This document shows, piece by piece, positions 1 through 10,153 of a stretch of 64,000 bases of DNA (position 1 is its first letter; the number at the start of each line of letters is the position of its first letter). The DNA lies in the NCBI GenBank assembly GCA_022393335.1, contig JAJEKB010000591.1, forward strand, positions 1 to 64,000, in the 5' to 3' direction. The notes under the pieces are model-generated. The model did no database searches. It was not told where the DNA came from and saw only the letters and a list, made by a program, of their open reading frames with translations. The position numbers and the translations under genes were made by a program. The stretch is from Macrotrachela quadricornifera. Its lineage: Eukaryota; Rotifera; Eurotatoria; Philodinida; Philodinidae.

Positions 1-357
1 ACTCGTTTTTCGGCTTATTTCAACGTATTGCAAAAAAATTTGAATCAGGCATTTTCGACTTGAAATTTTGCCTATCAATAGGTCTCATCGAGGTTAGATT
101 GTTCTACAAGTCGCAGCTCAAACGGATGTTTTCTTCAAGAGATAATGCATTTTTAAGCCAAAGCAGCTTTTTTCGAATGATTGAAAAAATACAGGATTTT
201 TTAAAGTTCGATTCTCTGGAAAAGGAGCCGTTCGTTCAGGCTGAGACTTGTAGAACAATCTAGTGTAGATGAGATCTAACTATGGAGAAAACTTCAGGTC
301 GAAAATACATCATTCGAATTTTTTTTGGAATACGTTGCAGTAAGCCGAAAAATGAGT
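1..357. repeat. Imperfect foldback (inverted-repeat) element
   Basis: The first 45 bases (CGTTTTTCGGCTTA...) are the imperfect reverse complement of bases 312-357 (...TAAGCCGAAAAATGAG). The pairing continues inward: the block at 80-120 matches the reverse complement of 240-275, both containing AGATTGTTCTACAAGTC. Almost the whole interval can therefore fold into one long hairpin. No real ATG-started protein lies inside. It is best read as a small non-autonomous foldback or MITE-like repeat, and the left edge may be cut by the window boundary. Confidence 0.6.
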
Positions 358-635
358 AAAACGGTCATAACTAGAGAAAAAAGGGACGAAAGGATGAATC
401 CTTTTCATGCCTTATCGAGGTCTACTTGTAGCCAAAAGATGGGCTCTAAAACGCTTGAACATGTAAATATGCTCCTTCGTAAGAACCAAAAGCGATAGAG
501 AAGAGGTGTAATCTAAAAAGACAGTTTTCTTACTATATCATTTTTCATTTATTTAAACTCTTTAAAAATACGCTGTGCGCTAGTATGTTGAACCAATATT
601 ATAGTCGTTATTTGCATTCGTAAACATTTTAGAAA

Positions 636-2189
636 ATGGCTAATTCAAACACACAAGATTTGATCGTCGATGGAGCGGAACTGAGCCATCCAATAACTAT
701 CAAACGTGGCAAAACATCTCGCATATATCAAGTCATTGCATATCCAACACAACTAACGAGAAAGACAACAAATGGTTTTCTTGATGGTACAGTTACACCA
801 GATTCTAAAACAATTAAAAAATGTCGATGGCATACTGCTGGAATTATACGATTTCATGTCAATCCCGAAACCAACTCAATTTACGAAGTACGACCTGATC
901 TACACGAACTCGAAATAACACTTGAATGCCTTTTGGAGGAATCTCACAAGGAACAGTTAGCTATACGAGCTGAAGAAATTTATGGCGTGGAGTTCTCAGC
1001 TGATAATTTTATTATTTGTCCATTTCAAACATTCATGGCACAATTGACAGTCCGTGTTAGTGGTGGTACGAAAACGTTTTATGGAATATTGGTTGATAAC
1101 AAAGAATTGCATCCAATGCGAATTATTTTCAATATCGAAGACCAAGACGAAATATTGGAAATTGCTTCAAAACTCGATCAACCACGTGATCATGATATTG
1201 TATTGCGTTACGACTACAGTCTAGGTGGTACTTCAACAGCCCGTGCTTCCTTGACAATCAGTGCGGAAGAAGTGAACAAAATCGATTTGGAAAAACAAAT
1301 ATTTGGAAAGAGTAAGGCTGAAAGTATGGTAGTAAGTCGATCATTTATGGATAAAGTCACAGCGAGCGTTGTAACCAAACTGAGAGTTGTTGAAGATATT
1401 GGAGTTGGTGGATCGTCCTTTGGCCAGGATTTAATCAAACAAGAAATTGCTAAAGCCATGTCTGCCAGCGGTTTCCAAAAATTCAGTATGGAGGATATCA
1501 AACAAATGCAAAGCGCGGACGTGGATATTATTGATGATTTAAAGGCAAATATAATTAATTCAGCGTCAGCCAGCAATGCCAATAGTTTAGCATCAAGTCA
1601 TCATAATTTGGACCAGTCGTCATCAGCCGATTCATCGGATATTTTGCATGAAAAAAGTGATGCCAATCGTCGAGCCGGCGGTCAGTCATCTAGTTCATCA
1701 AGCAGCTTTGGACTGAACGCAACTATCGCAGGCTTTGGTGGTGGATTTAACACAAGTGATTCAAGCTCACAGTCGACAAATTTTGACAATTCAAACAGTT
1801 CAGCTAATAAAGATCATGAAAAAATATCTACCGAATCATCGCGCTTGAACGAAGCATCTGGTAGTAATTCAAGTTCCAATTCTAACAGCAATGCAGTACA
1901 AGGTCAAATAAGACAAGTGAAAGACATCGACGCAACAATCGTTCATCGATCGGACATTGCCAAAGGTTTCACTATTTCGTTAGAACGATGGCATCATCAA
2001 CTGGCAACGACAAGTATAAAAGGTCGATTAACAACAAAAACAGACGTAGAAATGCCCGAGGACATTCAAGCAAAAGAAAATGCAGAGCGAGAAAAACAAC
2101 TACAAAGAGAAGCAGAAGAAAAAAGGGCACAAAAAAAAGCAATAGATCAAGAATGCAGTAAGATAATTAAAACAAAGAGTCTTGTTTAA
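636..2189 (+). CDS. Orphan serine/asparagine-rich protein, 517 aa
   Basis: This is a single uninterrupted reading frame from a true ATG (AAAATGGCT) to TAA. I do not recognise the family. Residues about 1-300 look globular, with mixed hydrophobic and charged beta-like stretches and a conserved-looking patch around KCRWHTAGIIRFHV. Residues about 300-430 are low complexity (runs of Ser, Asn, Gly and the segment GQSSSSSSS). Residues about 470-517 are a charged Glu/Lys/Gln-rich helix likely to form a coiled coil. There is no signal peptide or membrane segment. Codon use is less AT-biased than in the neighbours. Lack of introns in an intron-rich neighbourhood could mean retrocopy, transfer or simply a simple gene; the sequence alone cannot decide. 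Confidence 0.75.
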   Translation: MANSNTQDLIVDGAELSHPITIKRGKTSRIYQVIAYPTQLTRKTTNGFLDGTVTPDSKTIKKCRWHTAGIIRFHVNPETNSIYEVRPDLHELEITLECLLEESHKEQLAIRAEEIYGVEFSADNFIICPFQTFMAQLTVRVSGGTKTFYGILVDNKELHPMRIIFNIEDQDEILEIASKLDQPRDHDIVLRYDYSLGGTSTARASLTISAEEVNKIDLEKQIFGKSKAESMVVSRSFMDKVTASVVTKLRVVEDIGVGGSSFGQDLIKQEIAKAMSASGFQKFSMEDIKQMQSADVDIIDDLKANIINSASASNANSLASSHHNLDQSSSADSSDILHEKSDANRRAGGQSSSSSSSFGLNATIAGFGGGFNTSDSSSQSTNFDNSNSSANKDHEKISTESSRLNEASGSNSSSNSNSNAVQGQIRQVKDIDATIVHRSDIAKGFTISLERWHHQLATTSIKGRLTTKTDVEMPEDIQAKENAEREKQLQREAEEKRAQKKAIDQECSKIIKTKSLV

Positions 2190-2512
2190 TATACTCAGTA
2201 CCACATACACATGTCTGGGCTATTTCATTCATTTCAGTGCCTAAAATTGATTTTAAGTTGATTTCAACTCAAATTTAAGTCTTTATAGTGTACATGCTAT
2301 GCCATTTTCAGTGCAATTGGTAATATAATTATTCTAATCATGCATGATTTTTCGTTCAAATAGGAAAGCTTAGATTGGAAAAAAGAACTAATTATAGCTT
2401 CTGTGCGTTCCTCTCTTAAAAAGCTATTGAGAAGAATGACGACTACCTATTTTTTAAGAACTTATTTGAAAAGCTTCTCGTTATAAATCCTACACCATCT
2501 TACTCCGTTTAG
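2190..2512. other. Intergenic or 5' region of the EF-hand gene
   Basis: AT-rich sequence between the orphan gene and the first recognisable EF-hand exon. The first coding exon of the EF-hand gene should lie here or upstream, but I could not identify a convincing ATG-containing exon. Confidence 0.4.
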
Positions 2513-3635
2513 AATTAACACCACAACAAATCGATGATCTCTTGCATGAAATCGATAGTCTGGATGAAGACAAATTAAAAGAAATGCATGCAGAATTCAT
2601 TGAACTCTGGTAAGCAATAAAAAATGTCGAGCAAATTTGATGATGCTTTTTCTTATTTTATGAATTGATGAAACAAGAGTTAGACAACGTTGTTTTTCGG
2701 CACAAAATGTATTCGATGAATATGTCAAAAAATAAGATGAACTAAAACTAATTATTTTCGTATTTAGTTCAAGAATTGTGTTGAATGAGAAAATTTATCC
2801 TCTGAAAAGTTTGCAGCTATCATTACGGATAAAATTTATGTCAGCAGTAAACCATACAAGACTAGTATTAATGTCAAAACTTTCTGAAAAGTTAAAGCAG
2901 GAAAATGTTGTTACCTAATTTTATGCGTATATACATGGTGGACTAGAAGCAGTGTACTTATATCAATAATAACCGATTTTCATATTCTTTCTGTTGTAGT
3001 TCCGATGGAAAAATGACGAAAGAAGTCTTTTGTAATGCTTTTCGGAATTTATATCCAAAGTAAGTTCCAACATGTAACAAATAGACTATAAAATGAAATG
3101 TACATATATGTTTGCAATCTTTTCATTCCAGTGGAAAAGTAAATAATTACTGTCGTTATGCATTTAATATATTCGATGAAAACAATAACGGAACATTAAA
3201 TTTTGCTGAATATATAAGAGCGATGCACATTCATGAATCAGATGATTTAGAAGATAGTCTTAGTTTGGTATTAATATCAGTTGATTTTCGTTTGATTATT
3301 TTTTAAATAATTTTATTGTATAGGCATTCACTGTATTTGATTACGACAAATCTGGAGCAATTGATCAAAAAGAAATACTTCACATGATAACCGCTACGAA
3401 TGAACTTCTTGGCAAATCTATCGAACTGCAAAATGCAAAAAGTCTTGCCAAGAAAATTCTAGATATTTGCGATAAAAAACGAAATGGAAAAATAACAAAA
3501 GAAGAATTTGTAAACAGGTAAATACAATGCATCCTTCTACAGAATTATCTCAATATTCATTTTTATTGTAGTTGCAAAAATAACAAGGACTATTGCCGAA
3601 TGATAATACCGAATTTCGATCAAAGTACGCATTAA
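2513..3635 (+). CDS. Neuronal calcium sensor/recoverin-type EF-hand protein, 5' end unresolved
   Basis: Five exons join in frame: 2513-2609, 3000-3059, 3132-3267, 3324-3517 and 3572-3635, with GT-AG introns. They give about 183 residues, close to the roughly 190 of NCS-1-like proteins. The first EF-hand is degenerate with the family-typical Cys (FIELCSDGKM). Three canonical loops follow: DENNNGTLNFAE, DYDKSGAIDQKE and DKKRNGKITKEE. The tail ends NFDQSTH. The family senses Ca2+ near membranes, often through an N-terminal myristoyl group, and regulates kinases, cyclases or channels. The exon bearing the MG start is not seen; the frame is open back to 2470 without an ATG, so an upstream exon joined at about 2513 is assumed. 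Confidence 0.82.
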
Positions 3636-4168
3636 ACAAATATAAAGAATACTAAAACCTGATCTCAGTTGGAATTAGTCCTATGGACGAATCCTACATC
3701 ATATTCATAAAAACGTTAATATTTTTTACCTTGAGAGAAATAGAGCAAACATAAATATAAACGTACAAATTCTGTTTTATGAAAATATTTATCTTATAGC
3801 AACGACTTGCACTAGAAAATTTTTCATCTGTTGTTAATTTCTAATGATCATTTTTAAACATGTCACAAAAATGGACTGAATGGTTTTCCCACAGGTCATT
3901 CAATTGACACTCAGATTTTGAGCTTAATGTTTTTGTTAAAGAGTAGTGATAATACACTTGGAATAATTATAATAGATAGAGCTGAAGCCATTTTGCAACC
4001 GCTACAAGAATTCAATATCTATAGTAACATTGTAGATTCCATCAATATATCTTCAATGAGTCTTATTCTTAGTTCATTTCTTCTCTTCCATTAAAATAAA
4101 TGTTGAATCACGTGCTGCACCATCATATTCATTCACACATAGAAAGAATTATTAAATTTACGTTTTAG
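3636..4168. other. Intergenic, no gene seen
   Basis: AT-rich sequence between the EF-hand stop codon and the MORN exon. It should hold the EF-hand 3' UTR and the MORN gene's upstream exon, but no convincing exon with an ATG was found. Confidence 0.35.
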
Positions 4169-5247
4169 TTGCAACATCTCACGATCCGAACTACGAGGGA
4201 GAATTAGAATACGGTAAAAAGCATGGACAAGGTGTTTATAATTGGCCCGACGGTTGTCGGTATGAAGGACAGTGGAAAGATGATAAACAGCATGGAAAAG
4301 GTATTTACAGTTGGTCCGATGGCCGCCGTTACGAAGGAGAATGGAAAGACGATATGAAACACGGTAATGGTATTGAAACTTTGACTAATAGCGAACGATA
4401 TGAAGGAGAATGGAAGGATGACAAGAAGAATGGAAAAGGAGTTTACATTTGGCCCGACGGCCGCCGCTATGAAGGACAATGGCAAAATGACAAGCAGAAC
4501 GAAAAAGGCACTTATATCTGGCCTGATGGTCGTCAATACGAAGGAGACATGAAAGGTGACTTGAAAGATGGAAATGGTATTGAAACGTTATCGAACGGCG
4601 AACGGTACGAGGGAAAATGGAAGGATGACAAGAAGAACGGAAAAGGTATTCACACTACAGCAAAAGGTGATCGGTACGATGGAGAATGGAAAGATGGCAA
4701 GAAGGATGGAAACGGCATTTACACCTGGTCCAGTGGTCATCGGTATGAGGGAGTTTGGAAAGATGACAAGATGAATGGAAAAAGCACTTACATCTGGCCC
4801 AATGGTGACCGGTATGTAGGTGACTATGTAAACGGGACGAGACATGGAAAAGGTGTTTTAACTCGCTCTAGCGGCAACCGATATGAGGGAGACTATAAAG
4901 ATGACAAAATGACCGGAAAAGGTGTTTACATTTGGGCCGATGGAAATCGGTACGAGGGAGACTTTAAAGACGGCAACAGTCATGGAAAAGGCGTTTTTAC
5001 CTCAACTGACGGCTCCAAATATGAAGGAGACTGGAAAGATGACAAGAAGAACGGAAAAGGCGTTCAGACTCTCTCTAACGGTAATCGATTTGAGGGCGAA
5101 TGGAAAGATGGTAAGAGAAATCCAACAGGTCGTCTCACCTATACTAATGGTGCTTGGTCCCAAGGACATATTACCGACGATATGATGAAAGGATCATACG
5201 GAGCTACGCAATGTGGTACGGTACAATGGACATATACCTATCAATGA
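4169..5247 (+). CDS. MORN-repeat protein (14 repeats)
   Basis: The frame is open from a splice acceptor (GTTTTAG, 4162-4168) to TGA at 5245-5247. The first in-frame ATG is only at 4354, inside repeat 3, so translation very probably begins in an unseen upstream exon. From residue NYEGE onward there are 14 tandem 23-residue MORN units of the form YEGxWKDDKKNGKGxYxWxDGxR, followed by a short tail ending WTYTYQ. MORN arrays bind phosphoinositide membranes or serve as scaffolds in ciliary, junctional or lipid-kinase proteins. No catalytic domain (PIP kinase, SET or other) is attached, so this looks like a pure MORN protein such as the MORN1-5 or RSPH1 types; I cannot choose between them. Units 5 and 10 are the most divergent. 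Confidence 0.88.
4189..5154 (+). repeat. 69-bp coding tandem repeat (MORN array)
   Basis: Fourteen consecutive 69-bp units encode the 23-aa MORN motif with no indels, so the period is exact. Units differ at many synonymous and variable positions, which indicates an old array rather than a recent expansion. Confidence 0.85.
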
Positions 5248-5400
5248 ACGAAGAATGACTTATCGTATCAGTTTTTTACTATCTACGGCATGTTTTGCTT
5301 CTGCTTAAGACTGTAATGATTTTGCTTAGTTAGTATCGCATGTATTTTATCGTTTAATAATAAAACTAAATAAATTGCCTTCAGTTTCTCATATATATTA

Positions 5401-5577
5401 GGCTTGAAACTTCAGTTCAAGTACTCAACTATTCAGGTATTCAATTATTGAATTTTCGAAAATGTTCTGACGAGATGCAGAATAAGGACGGTAAAACACT
5501 CTTGATGGAACAGATCCTGGACTGGAGCAAACTACACTTATTGAATACTTGAATGCTTGAGCTCAAGTTTCAAGTTT
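5401..5577. repeat. Short foldback repeat
   Basis: The left arm at 5401-5446 (GCTTGAAACTTCAGTTCAAG...GGTATTCAAT) is the imperfect inverse of 5536-5577 (ATTGAATACTTGAATGCTTG...TTTCAAGTTTG). The loop is about 90 bp. It codes for nothing visible and resembles a small MITE. Confidence 0.5.
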
Positions 5578-5822
5578 GACACTACTGGAAAACGAGAGAA
5601 GAAGACCATTCGTTTGAGCTAAACCAGTGTTTTTGATTATATGCTGTTATAAAATAGATAAGAAAATGTGTTTCATTTTCCTTCTAGTCAAGTTATATTT
5701 TCTTTTTCGTACTTGCAAACCAATTTGTTTTCATTAGTTTAGCTGAGAGTGAGGCAAGCAAATTACGACGAGTTTCAATCTCACTTAAGGATCTTACCAA
5801 CGGCTTAAATTTATAAGATGTG

Positions 5823-6060
5823 TTAGGCAAAGTAATTTTTGTCTGGTTTTTTTATATGATCATCTTCATGTTCAGTTCTTGTAGATCCTGTTACAGAATC
5901 AGTATAATTGTTTTGTCGACTTCGATAGTTAGAATGATCATCATCTTGATCTTCGTGTTCAATGGTATTGTTAGCCGTTTCTGACTTATCTTCAATTCCA
6001 CTTTGATTATCAGTATTAGATAATAATATTTGATCAGAAAGATTAAAAATAACTTTATTG
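5823..6060 (-). CDS. Possible terminal exon, acidic Asn/Asp-rich tail
   Basis: On the minus strand a frame open from about 6085 to TAA at 5823 has coding-like composition: polar and acidic, with the runs EHEDQDDDHSNYRSRQNN and TGSTRTEHEDDH, ending PDKNYFA. There is no ATG, so it would be the last exon of a minus-strand gene whose upstream exons I could not identify. The alternative is a decayed fragment. Confidence 0.3.
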
Positions 6061-6771
6061 GTTATAATGATATTGATATGTTTTGGTCAACTGTTCACAT
6101 CATTTTTAAACGCTAGATATAGAGTATATGTATTTATCAGTAAAACAAGAAGCATGTTTTGTTTTTTGCCGGGTGTTACTTAAAAATATTATTTTGAATG
6201 ATTTGTGAATGGCTTTTCATTGTATTATTAATTTCTTTTTGATTGTTTGCCATTGAATAAAGAGGTATCAAGAAAATCTGGAACACAAAAGAAAGTCGTT
6301 GAGGTTTATAAATTACTTCGTAATTTTGTTTGGTATGATATTAATCAAGAGCAAAGCTGCGCCATTATCTTAAAAATAAGAGCGGTACAGTCTGCTAGTT
6401 ACAAAATTAGTTTTATTACGACTTTTGTTTCCTTATTATTTATGAGAGCTGGAAATCAAATGAATAAAATTAAAAGAAATAAAGTTATAGGATACTTAAA
6501 CGGTAAAGTTTACCTGTTTAATATTTATCTTTTTTGGTAATTAAGTAGATTTTCAACAAAGAATGAGCTTGTATATCGAAACAGATATGAGATATATGAA
6601 TTTGTTTGTTTTCGGCGTCAACATTCATGAAAATAATATGTAATAAACAAAACAGAAAAGAGATGATTAGCTTTTAGAACAAATAAAACGTTTCAAAAAA
6701 CAAAAACGTTCGATAGATTTAATGTTATTTTAAGTCAATTTTGAGCAGTTGATGGATTGATGATGATAACA

Positions 6772-7083
6772 TCAGAAGAACAATTTTTCTAGAGAATTGT
6801 ACAGATCTTGATGATAAATATATGCAGGATTAAAGTATTCGTAAGATGCCATATTTTTTTTGGGTGTTAGTTTAAGATAATTCAGATAGTATTCACGTAT
6901 AATTTTTATGTCAATAAGACGGATATAAGTGAATATCAAATATTTAGCCCTAAAAACTGATATTAAATCATATGCACAAGAAAATGAACTAAAATAATTG
7001 GATCTTGATGCAGATGATGTGTGTTCTTTTAGTAGTAATAGTAAGTAATTGATGACTATATATACTGTCATAAATAGTGACAT
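6772..7083 (-). CDS. Possible small membrane protein, ~103 aa
   Basis: A minus-strand frame opens with ATG at 7083. It begins with a hydrophobic segment (FMTVYIVINYLLLLL) followed by a polar body rich in Tyr and Lys. It might be the upstream part of the acidic exon further left, or noise in AT-rich DNA. I recognise no family. Confidence 0.2.
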   Translation of the reverse strand: MSLFMTVYIVINYLLLLLKEHTSSASRSNYFSSFSCAYDLISVFRAKYLIFTYIRLIDIKIIREYYLNYLKLTPKKNMASYEYFNPAYIYHQDLYNSLEKLFF

Positions 7084-7203
7084 GATATCAAACAAGAAAC
7101 ATTGTGCAAGAAATTTTTTCTTTCTAAAGCGAAGTGATTACTGAATAATTATGTTACGTTCAAAAAGAAATAGTACTTTCAACTGAACTACGATCAGTCA
7201 ACA

Positions 7204-7434
7204 ATGTCTTCATTGAACAAGAAATCTCAAGTCACTATTGATTTGAATAAAATACTCAATCTAAACTATACTACTAAAATAAAACGAATGGAAATCGAAT
7301 TGCAATCAAATGAATGGTGTTTCATCTTTTTATCAAACGCACAGGATTCAATAGGACGACTTTTTGGCCGCCTAATCCTACCTCATCCCGCTTCACTCTG
7401 TCATGTGAGCATAGCTCTTTTCTTTGAAGTATAA
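7204..7434 (+). CDS. Hypothetical 76-aa protein
   Basis: Starts at a real ATG in a reasonable context (CAACAATGTC) and ends at TAA. The sequence is mixed-composition and soluble (TIDLNKILNL, NEWCFIFLSN) with no recognised domain. It could be a first exon or a fragment. Confidence 0.25.
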   Translation: MSSLNKKSQVTIDLNKILNLNYTTKIKRMEIELQSNEWCFIFLSNAQDSIGRLFGRLILPHPASLCHVSIALFFEV

Positions 7435-8384
7435 ATAAAAAAAATTCAGCAAATCTATACTTTCTTTTTGAAAACAAATCATTTATTTTGCTATTCATCA
7501 ATTCCGCAATACTACTTACATCACAATGTTTTTATCAAAAAAAGGAGTATTGAAGGCCTGACAAATCTAAAATTGTAACTAATTTTCAATGAATCTCTGC
7601 CTTTGACTTCTGCGTTTTAATCAGAAATTTACTTTTTACTGAAAATTAACCGTTTTCATGTTACGAATCATATAAGATCGCTGTGTAAAACGATAATGAG
7701 ACGTGGCCATGGGTTTCACGATGATGTTTTTACATCCATCAATATACAGATCGCCGAATGTTTTCTTACCTGTCGCAATTTAAAAATTCATTTCGAGACT
7801 ATAATTATCTAAAATCGTCTATATTCAATACAGTTCTTTTCCATTTAAAAAACTACAAAATTGCAAGTATTAGTTCATAGGATTAAGTACTTTGAAATTT
7901 TTTACTATACTTTCTAATAACAAAATTTTATTATTATATATTTTGTTCGTATTGACTACTAATTTCACTTCAAGAAATATATCTCATTCAATTCTGATCG
8001 ATAAATATAGATTATAAAAGACTCCTGATTTTGTGATTCAATTCGCATGACGAAAGAAGTAAACCTCTGATTTCTAGTTCTCTGGTTTGTTCTGAATTAT
8101 GTGACTCGAAGTAATGATTTATATATTAACGTACAACTTTGTAGAGTGCTACTTTACCAGTATATGATCGTACGTGGCTATTATTTATTTTTGCATTACA
8201 CAAACTATCGGATGTTTTGAGACTTTTCTTTTGTTGATGAGTATTTTCAAAAATTTTGTATACACGAAACTATTAGGCTTCTCTTCACTTTCTCCTTTTT
8301 TAGAATGACTGTCGGAACTTTTTTTTAAGGATTTATCTCAAAATATACAAGGGTTTTTTCAAAAATCCAGATAAATCTGAAAAA
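7435..8384. other. Intergenic, no gene seen
   Basis: AT-rich stretch of about 950 bp. I found no exon chain, RNA gene or clear repeat in it. Confidence 0.4.
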
Positions 8385-8959
8385 CATAAGTTTTGGTAGC
8401 TGCTGTCATTAAGAAGAAATTAAGTTATTTAACAGAACATTGTTTTAATGAACTTGTAAATAAAAGACTGGTATCGGCGATACTTGTGGAACCTTTGAAT
8501 TACTTTCATCAAGTATTAGATGCTATAAGCAAACGTTTAATCGAAACTCTCGATCAACATTTAGTATTTCAACAACAATTGTCTCTGTCAGCTCTCTTCG
8601 ACTGTACTGATTTGCCATTACGAGATGAACATTTTTGTTTGCTTGATATTGTATCTTTAAAAAAGAGTGCCTTTCAACCACTCCATGATGTTCAAACAAC
8701 TGAAGAAATCAACTGTGTTTTACGTTATGATTCAGGATTACTTTCAATTAGTATATTATCGGTACATGAAGGGGTCCAGTTAAAAAATATGACGAATAAT
8801 GAATGGATAAATGGACCATTAGAATCGAATATTGATATCATCTGGTTAGGAAAGGCAGTGCCTCGTGTATCACAAAAGTGGCTTAAACTAGTTGTTCATC
8901 AAGTTATTTATTCTCATGAATCGAAATGCCAATTGACAATCTCTCCGGTGTGTCTCTAA
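8385..8959 (+). pseudogene. Fragment resembling an isopenicillin-N-synthase-type 2OG-Fe(II) oxygenase
   Basis: The frame is open from about 8385 to TAA at 8957-8959 but has no ATG; it may start after an acceptor (CATAAG, 8385-8390). The C-terminal half follows the DSBH order of the family: YDSGLLSI, then GVQLKNMTNNEW, then a G-x-A segment, then KLVVHQV. In active members the first two iron ligands form HxD and the third is the His before the R-V of HRV. Here the HxD site reads R-Y-D, so one iron ligand is lost while the Asp and the distal His remain. With no N-terminal third and a stop soon after the core, it looks like a 5'-truncated, probably inactive copy. The family call rests on motif spacing by eye. 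Confidence 0.42.
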
Positions 8960-9400
8960 CACATAATTCACCTGGTGAAAATAAGCTGAAATGCTTCAGC
9001 AGTGGCAAACTTGAAATCATGTATTCAGCTATACCGTATTCTCTTCAAGGATACCCATCTCACCTACATTATGCATCTTCCAACCAGGATGTCCTGCTAT
9101 CAGGAATGCTCTTCATCAATTGAATACTTAAATAGGGAAATTCACGTTTCAAGTTCGATATATATGTGAAATTTCAATTTGAAAAGATCTAATTTATTTG
9201 ATTAAATATTTAAGTAAAAAAGGATTCTTTTCTCATTTGAATATTCAAAAAATGAAAATAGCTCGATTTAGTATAAATACATTTATGAATACCATCGTTT
9301 TATTGCGAAAGATAACAAGCAAAAAAGAAAGTAATGAATATTAAGAATAAACAAAAAAAAAAGAAAAGAAAAGAAAAGTACACTAAATAGATAGAAAAAC

Positions 9401-10153
9401 TTATAGTCTCTTTTTTTTAATTTTTTTAGTTTTTGTTGTTACTTGTTGTTCTTGCCGAGGATTTTGGTCAAGTAATTCCATAATTTTTGTTAAAATTTTA
9501 TCTTGTTGTTTATTTAAAAGATTTTCAACATATGTAGTTTGTTGAAATAAATCTGATTGTTTAACTGTTGAACTTTGTGCTATTGTTTTTGTTTGATCTT
9601 GTTCATTATTTGATATAAATTGTTTTAATAAACGTATTTGTTCATCAGTTTCATAATTACATTGATCAAATTGATTTATTTGATCTTTAATTTGTTTTAA
9701 TTTTAATTCAAGTTCACGAACTTTATTTGTATCTATATTAGAATTATTGTGTTGTTCAGTATAATTTTCATTCATTAAACGTTGTAAATTATATTTTGTT
9801 TTCATATCTTCATATTCAGAATATTGTTGATTTAATGTTGTTTGTAAAATTTCGATTTGTTTTTGTGAACGCTCAAGGTCAGATCGAAGTTGATTAATTG
9901 TTGCTGTATCATTTGATACATAATCAATATCAAATATTGAATGTGGATGTTGTTCATGAATTGTGCGTAAATGTTTATTTTCACTTTGAAGGTCTTGTAT
10001 TTTTTTATTTAATAAATCTATATCATTTTCATGATTTTGTTTTAAATTTTCTACTATTCTGTAGAACTTTTCAAGTAAATCAGAGAGATTTGTTGATTTA
10101 CTAGATGTATATGAAGACGATGATAAGGTAAAACGTTTTGTTCCTGTTGCCAT
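9401..10153 (-). CDS. Coiled-coil protein, 250 aa
   Basis: The protein runs from an ATG at 10153 (MATGTKRF) to a stop at 9401-9403; a longer open frame upstream lacks an ATG. Residues about 30-60 and 85-185 are heptad-like and rich in Leu, Gln, Glu, Lys and Asn (for example LEKFYRIVENLKQNHEND and ELELKLKQIKDQINQ). The last 15 residues are a basic tail, KTKKIKKKRL, that could be a nuclear signal. There is no signal peptide or catalytic motif. I do not recognise the family; such proteins are usually cytoskeletal, centrosomal or scaffold components. It has no introns. Confidence 0.7.
   Translation of the reverse strand: MATGTKRFTLSSSSYTSSKSTNLSDLLEKFYRIVENLKQNHENDIDLLNKKIQDLQSENKHLRTIHEQHPHSIFDIDYVSNDTATINQLRSDLERSQKQIEILQTTLNQQYSEYEDMKTKYNLQRLMNENYTEQHNNSNIDTNKVRELELKLKQIKDQINQFDQCNYETDEQIRLLKQFISNNEQDQTKTIAQSSTVKQSDLFQQTTYVENLLNKQQDKILTKIMELLDQNPRQEQQVTTKTKKIKKKRL

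Noticed and set aside
10..40. Sequence CGGCTTATTTCAACGTATTG looked like a rotifer spliced-leader RNA start
   Set aside because: It matches only loosely, lacks the donor and downstream fold, and is fully explained as one arm of the foldback repeat at 1-357.
4204..5185. Several open frames on minus and in the other plus frames across the MORN gene
   Set aside because: They are shadows of the repetitive 69-bp coding units and show periodic spurious peptides.
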